64,000 bases of DNA from DASZVB01 sp036272055 (GTDB lineage: Bacteria; Myxococcota_A; Polyangia; Polyangiales; Polyangiaceae): assembly GCA_036272055.1 (NCBI GenBank), contig DATAZL010000073.1, positions 36,410-100,409 of the forward strand, given 5' to 3'. Each line of letters starts with the position of its first letter. Positions within the stretch are counted from its first letter, which is position 1. Under the pieces are notes generated by a model that saw nothing but the letters and a program-made list of their open reading frames with translations, was not told the DNA's origin and did not search any database. Both the position numbers and the translations under genes were made by a program. Of the stretch, positions 1 to 9,673 are shown in pieces.

Positions 1-2
1 GG

Positions 3-1274
3 CTCGCCACTCTCGACGCGGCCTCGAACCCGAACGCGCCGGGTCCGGCGCTCTTCGTCGTGGCGCTCGATCGCTCGATGGCGAGCGCCGACGGAGTACA
101 CGTGGCGGCGCCCGAGCGGGCGTTCGCGATGACGCCGGGACGCGACTCGGTCCGCTGCACCGCGGAGTGGCTCGCGGAGGCGCGACGCCCACTCATCGTG
201 CTGGGCGCAGGCTGTCGCGGGCACGAGCGCGTCGTGCGTGATCTCGTCGACGCGTTCAACGTCCCCTTCGTGACGACGCCGCGCGCGAAGGGGCTCGTCA
301 GCGAGCAACATCCGCGCTCGCTGCGCAACGGCGGCATGGCCGCCTCGTTGTGGGCGCGGCGCTACACGGCCGAGCCCGTGGACGTCTGCCTCGCGCTCGG
401 GACGGATCTCGACGACACGTCGATGGGGCCGACGCGCTACCTGGGCGAAGGCGGGAAGCTCGTGCACGTCGATCTCGACGCGAGCGTCTTCGCGCGGAAC
501 CTGCCGACGGCCCTCGGCGTGACCTCGGACGTCGGCGCGTTCGCCCGTGCCCTCTACGACGAGGTGACGCGAAACGGCCTCGTGAACCCGCATGCGCGTC
601 TGGCTCTTGCCGGCGCGCGCACGGCATCGCCCTTCGACGTCGCGGAGCCGGACGACGACGCGCGCTTCCCCGTCGCCCCGCATCGACTCGTGCGGGACGT
701 CGAGCGCGCCGCCGGTGACGGAGCGCGCTTCGTGACGGACATCGGCGAGCACATGCTCTTCGCGCTGCACTATCTGACCGCGTCGCGGCCCGATTCGTTC
801 TACGTGCAGCTCAACCTGGGCAGCATGGGCTCCGGCATCGCCGGCTCGATCGGCGTCGCGCTCGCGGATCGCGAACGGCGCGTGGTCTGCTTCTGCGGGG
901 ACGGCGGGATGCAGATGTCGGGCGCCGAGGTGCTGGTCGCAGTGCGGGAGCGCTTGCAGATCCTCTACGTCGTCTTCAACGACGGTCGCTACAACATGGT
1001 GCACCACGGGATGCGGCAGATCTTCGGCTCCGCGGCGCCCTACGACGGGCCGCCGATCGATTTTGCAACGTGGGCGAAGGCCCTCGGCGTACCCGCGCAA
1101 GTCGTCGCCCACGGCGGAGAGATCACGTCGGGCCTCGTGGATTCACTGCTCTCGGACGGCGGCCCTGCGCTCCTCGACGTTCGCTTCGACGCGAGCGTCC
1201 GGGTTCGCGGAGGCGGCCGCGTCGAGGCGCTACAGCGCATGAGCATGCTCTCACCGAAGCGAGAAATCACATGA
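3..1274 (+). CDS. ThDP-dependent acetolactate synthase-like enzyme, 5' end outside window
   Basis: The frame is open from the first bases of the window, so the true start and most of the N-terminal pyrimidine-binding domain lie upstream. What remains is the end of that domain, a central Rossmann-like domain (PLIVLGAG, then LALGTDLDD) and a C-terminal pyrophosphate domain with the GDGGMQMSG...FND motif that binds ThDP and Mg (around base 898-980). This is the fold of acetolactate synthase, benzoylformate decarboxylase and related carboligases; the substrate cannot be read from the sequence. The stop overlaps the ATG of the next gene by 4 bases (ATGA), so this enzyme and the KAS III-like protein are almost certainly co-translated and may act in one small pathway joining or cleaving acyl units. 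It is not obviously a housekeeping IlvB, because that gene normally sits with ilvN/ilvC. Confidence 0.85.
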   Translation, partial: LATLDAASNPNAPGPALFVVALDRSMASADGVHVAAPERAFAMTPGRDSVRCTAEWLAEARRPLIVLGAGCRGHERVVRDLVDAFNVPFVTTPRAKGLVSEQHPRSLRNGGMAASLWARRYTAEPVDVCLALGTDLDDTSMGPTRYLGEGGKLVHVDLDASVFARNLPTALGVTSDVGAFARALYDEVTRNGLVNPHARLALAGARTASPFDVAEPDDDARFPVAPHRLVRDVERAAGDGARFVTDIGEHMLFALHYLTASRPDSFYVQLNLGSMGSGIAGSIGVALADRERRVVCFCGDGGMQMSGAEVLVAVRERLQILYVVFNDGRYNMVHHGMRQIFGSAAPYDGPPIDFATWAKALGVPAQVVAHGGEITSGLVDSLLSDGGPALLDVRFDASVRVRGGGRVEALQRMSMLSPKREIT

Positions 1275-2344
1275 CCGCATCCATCGTCGGCATCGGGACG
1301 TGGCTCCCCGAAGCCGTGAGAACGAACGACGCCTGGCCGGCGAGCTTCGGCGAGCGCACCCTGCGCGGCGGCGATCGCACCTTCAACGATATCCCGCTGT
1401 CGGAGGATCCCGTCGCGGCCGCGCTCGTCGAGCGCGACCTCGGCGCGGAAGCGAGTGACCCGTTCCTCGGCGCGAAGCGCCGTCACGTGGCCGCCGACGA
1501 GATGCGCGCCTCCGACGCGGAGCTCGTCGCCGCGAAGCGAGCCCTCGCCGACGCGGGCATCGACGGCGCCGACGTCGGGGTCGTCCTCACGTACTCGACG
1601 GTGGCGGACCGGCTCACGCCGACCTCGAGCACCGTCGCTCACGGTATCGGAGCGCGACGCGCGCACGCCTTCGGCGTCGACACCGCGTGCGCGAGCGGCG
1701 TGACGCAGCTCGAGATAGCGCGCGCGTACGTCGACAGCGGGCTCGCTCGCGCCGTGCTGCTCGTGCAGTCGCATCTCTTGCTGCGCACCATGCCGATGGA
1801 GCATCCCGCTTCGCCGGGCCTCGGCGACGCCGCGACGGCGATGGTCGTCGCGGATGGCCCGGGGCTCGCAATCCGCGCCACGTTCTGTCACACGCACGGG
1901 GAATTTGCGGACGCGGTGACGTGGATCCGCGGCACCACTGACGAGACGGATCCGCCTTGGTGGAAACCCGGTGGTGACTTTCGCGTCGGAAGCCGCGCCC
2001 CCGAGCTTGCAAAGGCATTGATGCGGGACACGGTCAGCTTCGGCGCCAAGACGGTGCGCGAGGCAGCGGCTGCGGCAGGGATCGACGTCGAGCGCCTCGC
2101 CGCGCTCGCGAGCGTGCAGCCACGCGGCTTCATTCCAGGCGCGATCGCCGAACACCTCGGTCTCCCGAGGGAGCGTGCCGTGACCACCTACGCGCACATC
2201 GCGCACGTCGGCTCGTGCGGGCCGGTCTTCAATCTGGTCCGCGCGCGCGAAGAAGGCCGGCTCGGGAAGGGCGCGTTTGCGGCGCTCTACGCACAAGGCG
2301 CGGGCTTCACGCGCTCCGCAGCCGTCCTCGAAGCGACTCGCTGA
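1271..2344 (+). CDS. KAS III-like (FabH-type) condensing enzyme or acyltransferase with altered catalytic triad
   Basis: A 357-residue thiolase-fold protein. The nucleophile is in DTACASG (Cys140), as in beta-ketoacyl-ACP synthase III. The other two FabH catalytic residues are not conserved: where FabH has PHQAN the sequence is SVQPRGF (Val282 at the His position), and where FabH has YGNTSAAS it is IAHVGSCG (His312 at the Asn position). The protein may therefore be a transferase or condensing enzyme with changed chemistry, like other divergent KAS III relatives from secondary metabolism, rather than the fatty-acid initiation enzyme. The ATG at 1271 overlaps the stop of the upstream ThDP enzyme, which fixes the start and suggests a shared pathway. 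Substrates are unknown. Confidence 0.8.
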   Translation: MTASIVGIGTWLPEAVRTNDAWPASFGERTLRGGDRTFNDIPLSEDPVAAALVERDLGAEASDPFLGAKRRHVAADEMRASDAELVAAKRALADAGIDGADVGVVLTYSTVADRLTPTSSTVAHGIGARRAHAFGVDTACASGVTQLEIARAYVDSGLARAVLLVQSHLLLRTMPMEHPASPGLGDAATAMVVADGPGLAIRATFCHTHGEFADAVTWIRGTTDETDPPWWKPGGDFRVGSRAPELAKALMRDTVSFGAKTVREAAAAAGIDVERLAALASVQPRGFIPGAIAEHLGLPRERAVTTYAHIAHVGSCGPVFNLVRAREEGRLGKGAFAALYAQGAGFTRSAAVLEATR

Positions 2345-2457
2345 CGCCGAGCGGTGGCCGACCGGGGCACACGCGGCGCACCGCGTCTCGACGTTGCGAC
2401 TCGACGTCCCCATGAAGTCCTTGGATGGACCGACGCCCGGACGCCTATGATGGGCGC

Positions 2458-3051
2458 ATGGATGCCCGAGAGGCCATGCTCGCCGAGGTATCCCGTCACT
2501 GCGACGTCGTTGAACGACTGAGCATGATCCCCCCGTCGGCGAAGGGACGCGGCCTCTATTTCCGGAGCATCGAGACGGCGCTCACTCGCGCGGGGCGCAT
2601 CGACCGCTATCACGCGCTGTTTCCGGAACGATTCGCTGCGGTGCTGTGGCATCCGGTGAGCGAGTTCCTGGTGCGGCTCGCGGTCGGCGGCGCGCTCCTC
2701 ACCACGCCGGAGCGCGTTCACGAGGGCATGTTCGAGATCGGCCGGCGAAACGCAGTAGTGTTCGCCGAGAGCCTGCTCGGCCGAACGTTGCTACGCCTGC
2801 TGTCGCGCGATCCGAAGCGGCTCTTGCAGCAAGCGTCGGCTGGCCGGCGGCAGAGTCTCAATTACGGGAGATGGACTCTCGAGTTTCCGGAACCGCGCAC
2901 CGCCGTGATGACGATGGACGAAGAATACCTCTACATCGAATCGTACCTGCTCGGCGCCGCGCAAGGCACCTTCGACGCGGTCGGCGTTCCCGTGCGCACC
3001 GAGGTCACGATGGATGATCGATTTCGCGGACGTCACATCTTGAACTGGTGA
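2458..3051 (+). CDS. DUF2378 (TIGR02265) family protein of myxobacteria
   Basis: A 197-residue protein recognisable from the AKGRGLYFRS segment near the N-terminus and the pattern of FPERF, VSEFL and a C-terminal YLLGAAQGTFDAVGV segment. This matches the Myxococcus xanthus paralogous family TIGR02265/DUF2378, whose members are about 180 residues and have no established function. An in-frame ATG at 2425 would add 11 residues; neither start has a convincing Shine-Dalgarno sequence. No signal peptide or membrane segment is seen. It stands between the KAS III-like gene (113-base gap) and a hybrid kinase. Family assignment is by recollection of the motif, not a search. Confidence 0.75.
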   Translation: MDAREAMLAEVSRHCDVVERLSMIPPSAKGRGLYFRSIETALTRAGRIDRYHALFPERFAAVLWHPVSEFLVRLAVGGALLTTPERVHEGMFEIGRRNAVVFAESLLGRTLLRLLSRDPKRLLQQASAGRRQSLNYGRWTLEFPEPRTAVMTMDEEYLYIESYLLGAAQGTFDAVGVPVRTEVTMDDRFRGRHILNW

Positions 3052-3139
3052 AGATCGGTGGAGCTCGGCTGGTGAGGGGAGTCGGGGTTGGTTGAAAGCC
3101 CTTCCCGTGGGGCGCGGCGGCGGTGCATTATTTGCGACA

Positions 3140-4717
3140 ATGGCGATCCCGCGCACGCTCGTCCTGTCGCGGAGCGCCCGCACGATAGACGAGCTCGCTC
3201 GCCTGTCCGAGACGCTCCCCTGGGCTCGCGGGAGAGGGCTCGCGTTCGAGATCGTCACCGGCGACGTCCAGCAAGAGGTCTCCGCGCGCCGCGAGCGTGA
3301 ACGCGACGGACCGATCGGCTTCGTCGCGGCCGACGAGAGCTCGGTGCTCGCCGCGCTGTCCGGCGGCGCCGACGAGGCGATGGTCCTCGGCGGGAACGAC
3401 GCGAGCGCGTTCGCAGCGTTCGTAGACAGGGTGGATCTGCGCGCGCGCAGGCGCGGAGAGATCGCCCGGCTGCACGCGGCGTTCGCGCACGCCGAGAAGC
3501 TCACCGCGCTGGGCACGCTGGTCGCCGGCGTCGGCCACGAGATCAACAACCCGCTGTCGGCGGTGATGCTCTCCATCGACGCCGCGAGGAGTCAGTTGCT
3601 CCCGGCTCTCGACGCCTCGCGAGACGTCCTCGAGGTCTTCGAGTCGGGGGCGATACCGGACCCCGCGCTCCTTTCGCGGCTCGGCACCGCTCTCCGCGCC
3701 GAGCGCGCCGGGCGGAGCGGCAGCGACCTCCTCGACGACATGAGCTCTGCCGCCAGCGCGATCGCGTCCATCGTTCGCGATCTGCGAGTCTTCGCCCGGA
3801 CCGACGACGACGAGCTACCCGAGCTCGTCGACGCGTGCGAGCTCATCGACCACATCCTGCGTCTGCTCGGGCGAGAGGTGTTCAAGCACGGCCTCATCGA
3901 GCGTGACTACGCCGCCGATCTGCCGCGCCTGGTGGTGCCACGCAATCGCGTCACCCAGGTCGTCATGAACGTCCTCATCAACGCGACGCACGCGATCGCC
4001 GAGGTCCAGAGGCCCGATCACCGGGTCCGGGTGAGCGTCCGCGCCGACGAAGACTTCATGGCCATCGCCGTGAGCGACACCGGCCCCGGGATCCCGATCG
4101 AGTCGCTCGAACGCATCTTCGACCCGTTCTTCACGACGAAGCGTGAAGATCTCGGGACCGGGCTCGGGCTCTCCATCTCGCGCTCCATCCTGCGCAAGCT
4201 CGGCGGCGATCTCTCCGTCGAGTCCATTCACGGAGAAGGCGCGACGTTCATCTGCTTTCTGCCCCTGCCGACCCGCGAGATGATCCGCGACGCGTTTCGC
4301 CAGCGCGCGGCAGGTTCGTTCACCGTGCCGAGACACGTCGGCGCGAGCGTCCTCGTCGTGGACGACGATCCGCGCATGCTGCGCTCCTACGCGCGCCTCT
4401 TGAACGCCGAGCACCGGATCGTGATCGCCCACGACGGGCGCGACGCGATCGACATGCTCGAGTCGGGGTCGGTGGCGAACCTGGCGGTCGTGGAGCTCGA
4501 TCTACCGGGCAACGACGGTCCGGAGCTGCTCAACTGGCTCTCCGAGAACCGGCCAGAGCTCGCGCGCCGCACGCTCCTCGTCACCTCGGCGGACTCCGAG
4601 CCGAATTACGCCGACTTCCTGCGCGGCCACCGCGGCCCCCTCCTCAGAAAGCCGATACGCGGCGAGACCCTGCTCTCCGCGATCGCGACGATGCTCAACG
4701 AAGAGCGCGGCCTCTGA
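3140..4717 (+). CDS. hybrid sensor histidine kinase with C-terminal receiver
   Basis: A 525-residue soluble kinase. Residues 1-105 look like a degenerate receiver or input domain. The HisKA box is VGHEINNPL (His about 133), followed by an HATPase_c domain with the N box (VLINATHAI), DTGPGIP and GTGLGLSIS. Residues about 400-520 are a receiver (VLVVDDDP; LLVTSAD; LLRKPI), but the position that normally holds the phosphorylated Asp is Glu (Glu452 in VVELDLPG). The receiver may be locked in an active-like state or be a non-phosphorylated docking domain. A TTG at 3092 would add 16 residues; the ATG at 3140 was preferred. No membrane segment is visible, so sensing should be cytoplasmic. Confidence 0.85.
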   Translation: MAIPRTLVLSRSARTIDELARLSETLPWARGRGLAFEIVTGDVQQEVSARRERERDGPIGFVAADESSVLAALSGGADEAMVLGGNDASAFAAFVDRVDLRARRRGEIARLHAAFAHAEKLTALGTLVAGVGHEINNPLSAVMLSIDAARSQLLPALDASRDVLEVFESGAIPDPALLSRLGTALRAERAGRSGSDLLDDMSSAASAIASIVRDLRVFARTDDDELPELVDACELIDHILRLLGREVFKHGLIERDYAADLPRLVVPRNRVTQVVMNVLINATHAIAEVQRPDHRVRVSVRADEDFMAIAVSDTGPGIPIESLERIFDPFFTTKREDLGTGLGLSISRSILRKLGGDLSVESIHGEGATFICFLPLPTREMIRDAFRQRAAGSFTVPRHVGASVLVVDDDPRMLRSYARLLNAEHRIVIAHDGRDAIDMLESGSVANLAVVELDLPGNDGPELLNWLSENRPELARRTLLVTSADSEPNYADFLRGHRGPLLRKPIRGETLLSAIATMLNEERGL

Positions 4718-4782
4718 ACGCCCTCAGCGGATCGACGTCGCCAGCACACTGCTCGACGTCGCGCGGCGACGACGAACGCCGT

Positions 4783-5520
4783 TCAGCGACGGTCGCTCGG
4801 ATACGGGTTCGGCAGGAGCTCGTGCGTCGTCTCGAGACTCTGCAAGAACTCACGCTTCCGGAGCGAGAGCGACAGCTTGTCGCTGAACTCGCGCTCGTCT
4901 TCCGCGTCGTGCATCTGGGCGAGGCGGCGCATGAACGTGATGCGCTGGAGCTCGCGGGCCGCCGCGTCGTCGAAGGCGCTCTCGTCCGACGAGTGCCCTC
5001 GCGACGCAAAGAGCCCCGTCCCTTCCTCGATGAAGCGCGCGAGCATGAGCGCGCCGAGCTCGAGCGCGGTCGGTGAAGGCAGGTACAGCGAGTTGCCGTC
5101 ACCGGGGACCATCATGATCGGCGAGACGGCAGCAGCCGAGGGCACGACGGCGGGCGCTGAGGGCGCGACGCCAGCAGCGGAGGGCGCGACGGTAGGCGCC
5201 GCGACGGTGGCCGTCACCGGGATCGACGCTACCGACGGCACGACGACGGGGACGACTTTCGCCGGAGCCGACGGACCCGGCGCGGTCGCGCTCATGTCGG
5301 AGTAGATCGGCGCGGCCATGTGCGGGGTCACCGACGCAGCGCGCGGCGCGCTCGACGTCAGGTCGACGTAGATCGGCGCGACGGGATGCGACTCTTCCGG
5401 GAACGACGCCGTGGCGACCGGCAACGCCGGCTTCCCCGATGGCGCAGCCGGCGCAGCGTGCACTACGCCGATGAAGGAGAGAGAACCCAGGACGCCCGCA
5501 CAGATACCCGCCCAGCGCAT
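4783..5520 (-). CDS. secreted or periplasmic Ala/Pro/Val-rich protein of unknown function
   Basis: A 245-residue protein I do not recognise. Starting at 5520 gives a clean signal peptide (MRWAGICAGVLGSLSFIG, likely cleaved after VVHA). An upstream in-frame start at 5556 would bury it. The mature N-terminal half is a low-complexity Ala-Pro-Val stretch with repeated API-Y-D/S motifs (APIYVDL, APIYSDM). The C-terminal third (LQRITFMRRLAQMHDAEDERE...) is charged and helical. It is convergent with the hybrid kinase (65-base gap) and divergent from the VOC gene. Confidence 0.7.
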   Translation of the reverse strand: MRWAGICAGVLGSLSFIGVVHAAPAAPSGKPALPVATASFPEESHPVAPIYVDLTSSAPRAASVTPHMAAPIYSDMSATAPGPSAPAKVVPVVVPSVASIPVTATVAAPTVAPSAAGVAPSAPAVVPSAAAVSPIMMVPGDGNSLYLPSPTALELGALMLARFIEEGTGLFASRGHSSDESAFDDAAARELQRITFMRRLAQMHDAEDEREFSDKLSLSLRKREFLQSLETTHELLPNPYPSDRR

Positions 5521-5648
5521 CGTCAAAGAATACAGCGAGCCCGAACCTCTCGCCACCCGGAGATCGCGAACACGACATCAAGAGCGTTGCCTGCGCACGC
5601 GCACTCGTGAATCATCCGTGAGTCACATCTGCATACCGGAGAGCGAAC

Positions 5649-6047
5649 ATGCCCACACTGGATCACGTAACCCTCACAGTCAGCGACTATGCGCGTTCGA
5701 AGGCATTCTACGAGAAGGCGCTCGCGCCGCTCGGTATCAAGGCGATCATGGACTTCGGACAGGCGTGCGGTTTCGGGCGCGACGGAAAGCCCGACTTCTG
5801 GATCGGTGCAGGTCCGGCGAGTTTCCAGAACGCGGAACAGCTCCGCGTCATCACACCGGCGCACATCGCGTTCGCGGCATCGAGCCGCGAACAGGTCGAG
5901 GCGTTCCACGCCGCTGCTCTCGAGGCGGGCGGCAAGGACTTCGGCAAGCCCGGGCTCCGCACCCACTATCATCCGAATTACTACGGCGCCTTCGTGCTCG
6001 ATCCCGACGGCCACGACATCGAGGCCGTGTTCCACGGCGGCCGCTGA
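5649..6047 (+). CDS. VOC family (glyoxalase/bleomycin resistance-like) protein
   Basis: A 132-residue single-module protein. It opens with LDHVTLTVSDYARSKAFYEKAL and ends with DPDGHDIEAVFH, the standard beta-alpha-beta-beta-beta ends of the vicinal oxygen chelate fold, with His6 and the near-C-terminal Glu as likely metal ligands. VOC proteins act as lyases, dioxygenases or drug-binding proteins, and the substrate cannot be inferred. The subgroup with the LGIKAIMDFGQACGFG segment is common as stand-alone proteins in proteobacteria. It is divergent from the secreted protein, sharing a 128-base intergenic region. Confidence 0.85.
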   Translation: MPTLDHVTLTVSDYARSKAFYEKALAPLGIKAIMDFGQACGFGRDGKPDFWIGAGPASFQNAEQLRVITPAHIAFAASSREQVEAFHAAALEAGGKDFGKPGLRTHYHPNYYGAFVLDPDGHDIEAVFHGGR

Positions 6048-6242
6048 AAGGCTGGCCGCGGGAATAACTCGCGAGGACGACTGTTACCCGCTGGCCGGCC
6101 CCTCGACCGCTGGGTCGGAGTGAGCATTTCTGGCAAGTGGAGTTGTCGGTTTTCGCCACGGCCCTGCGGCGCTCGCCAGTCCGTCTTTTGTGAAGAATAG
6201 GGGCTAGGAACCCTCTCGCGCCGTAGCTATGACCTGGACCCA

Positions 6243-7565
6243 ATGACTGCCCCGGCGAAACCCACGGTGATGGAAGGGAGCCTCCACGATTTCAGTCTGG
6301 CGGACATCCTCCAGATCCTGAGTGTCTCGCCCGAGTACACGCGCATCGAGCTCCAGGGGGAAGACCGCTCTCCCGCGGGCGCCATCGTGCTCAAGAGCGG
6401 CAATGTCGTCCGGTCGGTCTCCGGAGCCGACGAGGGGACCGACGCGCTCTTCCGGCTCCTCCAGCGGCGGGCCGGCTTCTTCCGCGTCTTCAGGGACGAA
6501 CCGCTCTCCGAGGGTGAGGAGCCCGTCGGTTCAGTGCGTCACCTGCTCATCGAGGCGTCCGCGCACGCCGACGCAAACGAGGAGGTCACGCACCGGAATC
6601 TCGGGCCGCGGCCGTCGCCCACGCCGTCGCGCCGGCGCCCGTTTCCGCTCCCGCCGCCCAGTCGGTCGCTCAGGCCGCGGAGCGAGCCGTCCGCAGCGCC
6701 ACGACCGCCACGTCAGAAGGGCACGCCCTCGTCGAAGAGCGGGGTGCATCGTGCGGCGGGTGAAGGGCACGTCATCGCCGTAGCGAGCCCCAAGGGCGGC
6801 TCCGGCAAGACGACCGTGTCGCTCAATCTGTCGCTCGCGCTGGCGCGGCGAGGTCATCGCGTGGTGCTCATAGACGGCGACGTCAACGGGGACGTGCTGT
6901 CCGCGGTCGACGCGCGCGGCACCGCCGACGTCGGTGTGTTCGACGTGCTCGCCGGTCGCGCGACGCTCGAGAGCACGATCCGGCAAACGGTGTTCGACGG
7001 GCTCGAGGTCGTGCCCGCCGTCGGCCGCAACATCCCGGAGCCCGAGCTGACGTTCCGGGACTACGGAGCTCAGTGGCGCGCCGTGCTCAGGGAGCTCTCC
7101 ACGCGTGCGCCGATCGTCATCGTCGACACGCCCGCCGGCATGCTCGGCACGACGTACCAGATCCTCGGGGGGACGACGCACGTCATCGGCGTGCTCCAGG
7201 CCGAGGTGATCGCGCAGCGGTCGTTCAAGATGTTCTCCCACTGCATCGCGGCGCTCCCGAGCGAGCAGCGCCCGTCGGTCCTCGGCGTCTTCCTGAACAT
7301 GCTCCAGCTCGGCCACGGCGCATCCATCAAGGTGCTCCAGCAAGCCTGTGACGAGCTCCCCCGTGAGTGGCTCTTCGACACCGCGATCCCTCGCTCCGGC
7401 GCCTTCCTCGACGCGAGCGCCGCAGGCGTCCCCCTCCACCTCTACCGCCGCGACCACGCCCCCGCCGTGACGTCCCTCTTCGACACCCTGGCCGCCGAGG
7501 TAGTCGATCGCCTCTCCCTGTCCGTCCCCCCCTGGCAACAGATCCAGCAGCGCTTCCTCGGGTAA
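6243..7565 (+). CDS. DUF4388 domain fused to ParA/MinD-type ATPase
   Basis: A 440-residue protein in three parts. Residues 1-115 are a DUF4388 (PatA-like) domain (GSLHDFSLADILQILS...GAIVLKSGNVV), a module frequent in myxobacterial regulators. Residues 116-175 are a Pro/Arg/Ser-rich linker. From about residue 178 there is a MinD/ParA-family P-loop ATPase with the deviant Walker motif KGGSGKTT, the switch DGDVNGD and IVIVDTPAG. Such ATPases dimerise on ATP and place other molecules on the membrane or nucleoid. No ParB, MinE or flagellar gene lies nearby, so the cargo is unknown. The basic linker could touch DNA; that is inference. The gene stands alone, with a 195-base gap upstream. Confidence 0.85.
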   Translation: MTAPAKPTVMEGSLHDFSLADILQILSVSPEYTRIELQGEDRSPAGAIVLKSGNVVRSVSGADEGTDALFRLLQRRAGFFRVFRDEPLSEGEEPVGSVRHLLIEASAHADANEEVTHRNLGPRPSPTPSRRRPFPLPPPSRSLRPRSEPSAAPRPPRQKGTPSSKSGVHRAAGEGHVIAVASPKGGSGKTTVSLNLSLALARRGHRVVLIDGDVNGDVLSAVDARGTADVGVFDVLAGRATLESTIRQTVFDGLEVVPAVGRNIPEPELTFRDYGAQWRAVLRELSTRAPIVIVDTPAGMLGTTYQILGGTTHVIGVLQAEVIAQRSFKMFSHCIAALPSEQRPSVLGVFLNMLQLGHGASIKVLQQACDELPREWLFDTAIPRSGAFLDASAAGVPLHLYRRDHAPAVTSLFDTLAAEVVDRLSLSVPPWQQIQQRFLG

Positions 7566-7903
7566 CAGCGCGGGCGCAGCGGCGCTCCCAGGCGGCGGCG
7601 AGCACCACGCGGGCCCCTATGTCTCCAGCTCTCGGCTCTCGCTCCCGGCGGAGCTACTCGTTTTTTAACGAGGTCTCGTGGAAAACCTTGCGATGTACTC
7701 GAGAGGTACATCGCAAAGTTTTCCGTGAAAGGCCGTGTGAAACACGCGACCGAGCCGGCGCGCGCGCCATAGCCGATTGCTGACTAAATTATCGCGACGC
7801 CTCGAACGTCGCGGCAGTCGCGCGGGCATCGCGGCCGTCACGGCGGTAGCGACGCGCCGCCGGTACTTCGCGCCGCGATGGGAGCAAGCAAGAAAGCTGG
7901 GGG
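7566..7903. other. intergenic region between convergent genes, holding two hairpins
   Basis: No coding potential is convincing in this 338-base gap between the DUF4388-ParA gene (+) and the acyl-CoA mutase gene (-). It contains a stem CTCGTT/AACGAG around TTTT (7657-7672) and, eight bases on, the 45-base palindrome at 7680-7724. Together they could form a bidirectional termination zone for the two convergent genes. The remainder (7725-7903) shows nothing recognisable. Confidence 0.6.
7680..7724. repeat. dispersed 45-nt palindromic repeat, copy 1
   Basis: Left arm GGAAAACCTTGCGATGTAC (7680-7698), 7-base loop TCGAGAG, right arm GTACATCGCAAAGTTTTCC (7706-7724). The arms pair over 19 bases with one C/A mismatch. 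The right arm is identical to that of the copy at 14206-14250, while the loops differ. This is the pattern of a REP-like mobile palindrome or a reused terminator stem. It lies between two convergent genes. Confidence 0.85.
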
Positions 7904-9634
<1,731 letters not shown>

Positions 9635-9673
9635 GCTCGCTTCTCGTCGCGGGCCCGCGCCCGTCGAGGGAGT

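Noticed and set aside
6131..6146. Possible sigma-54 promoter TGGCAAGTGGAGTTGT upstream of the DUF4388-ParA gene.
   Set aside because: The spacing between the GG and TTG elements is one base off and the -12 element lacks the conserved GC.
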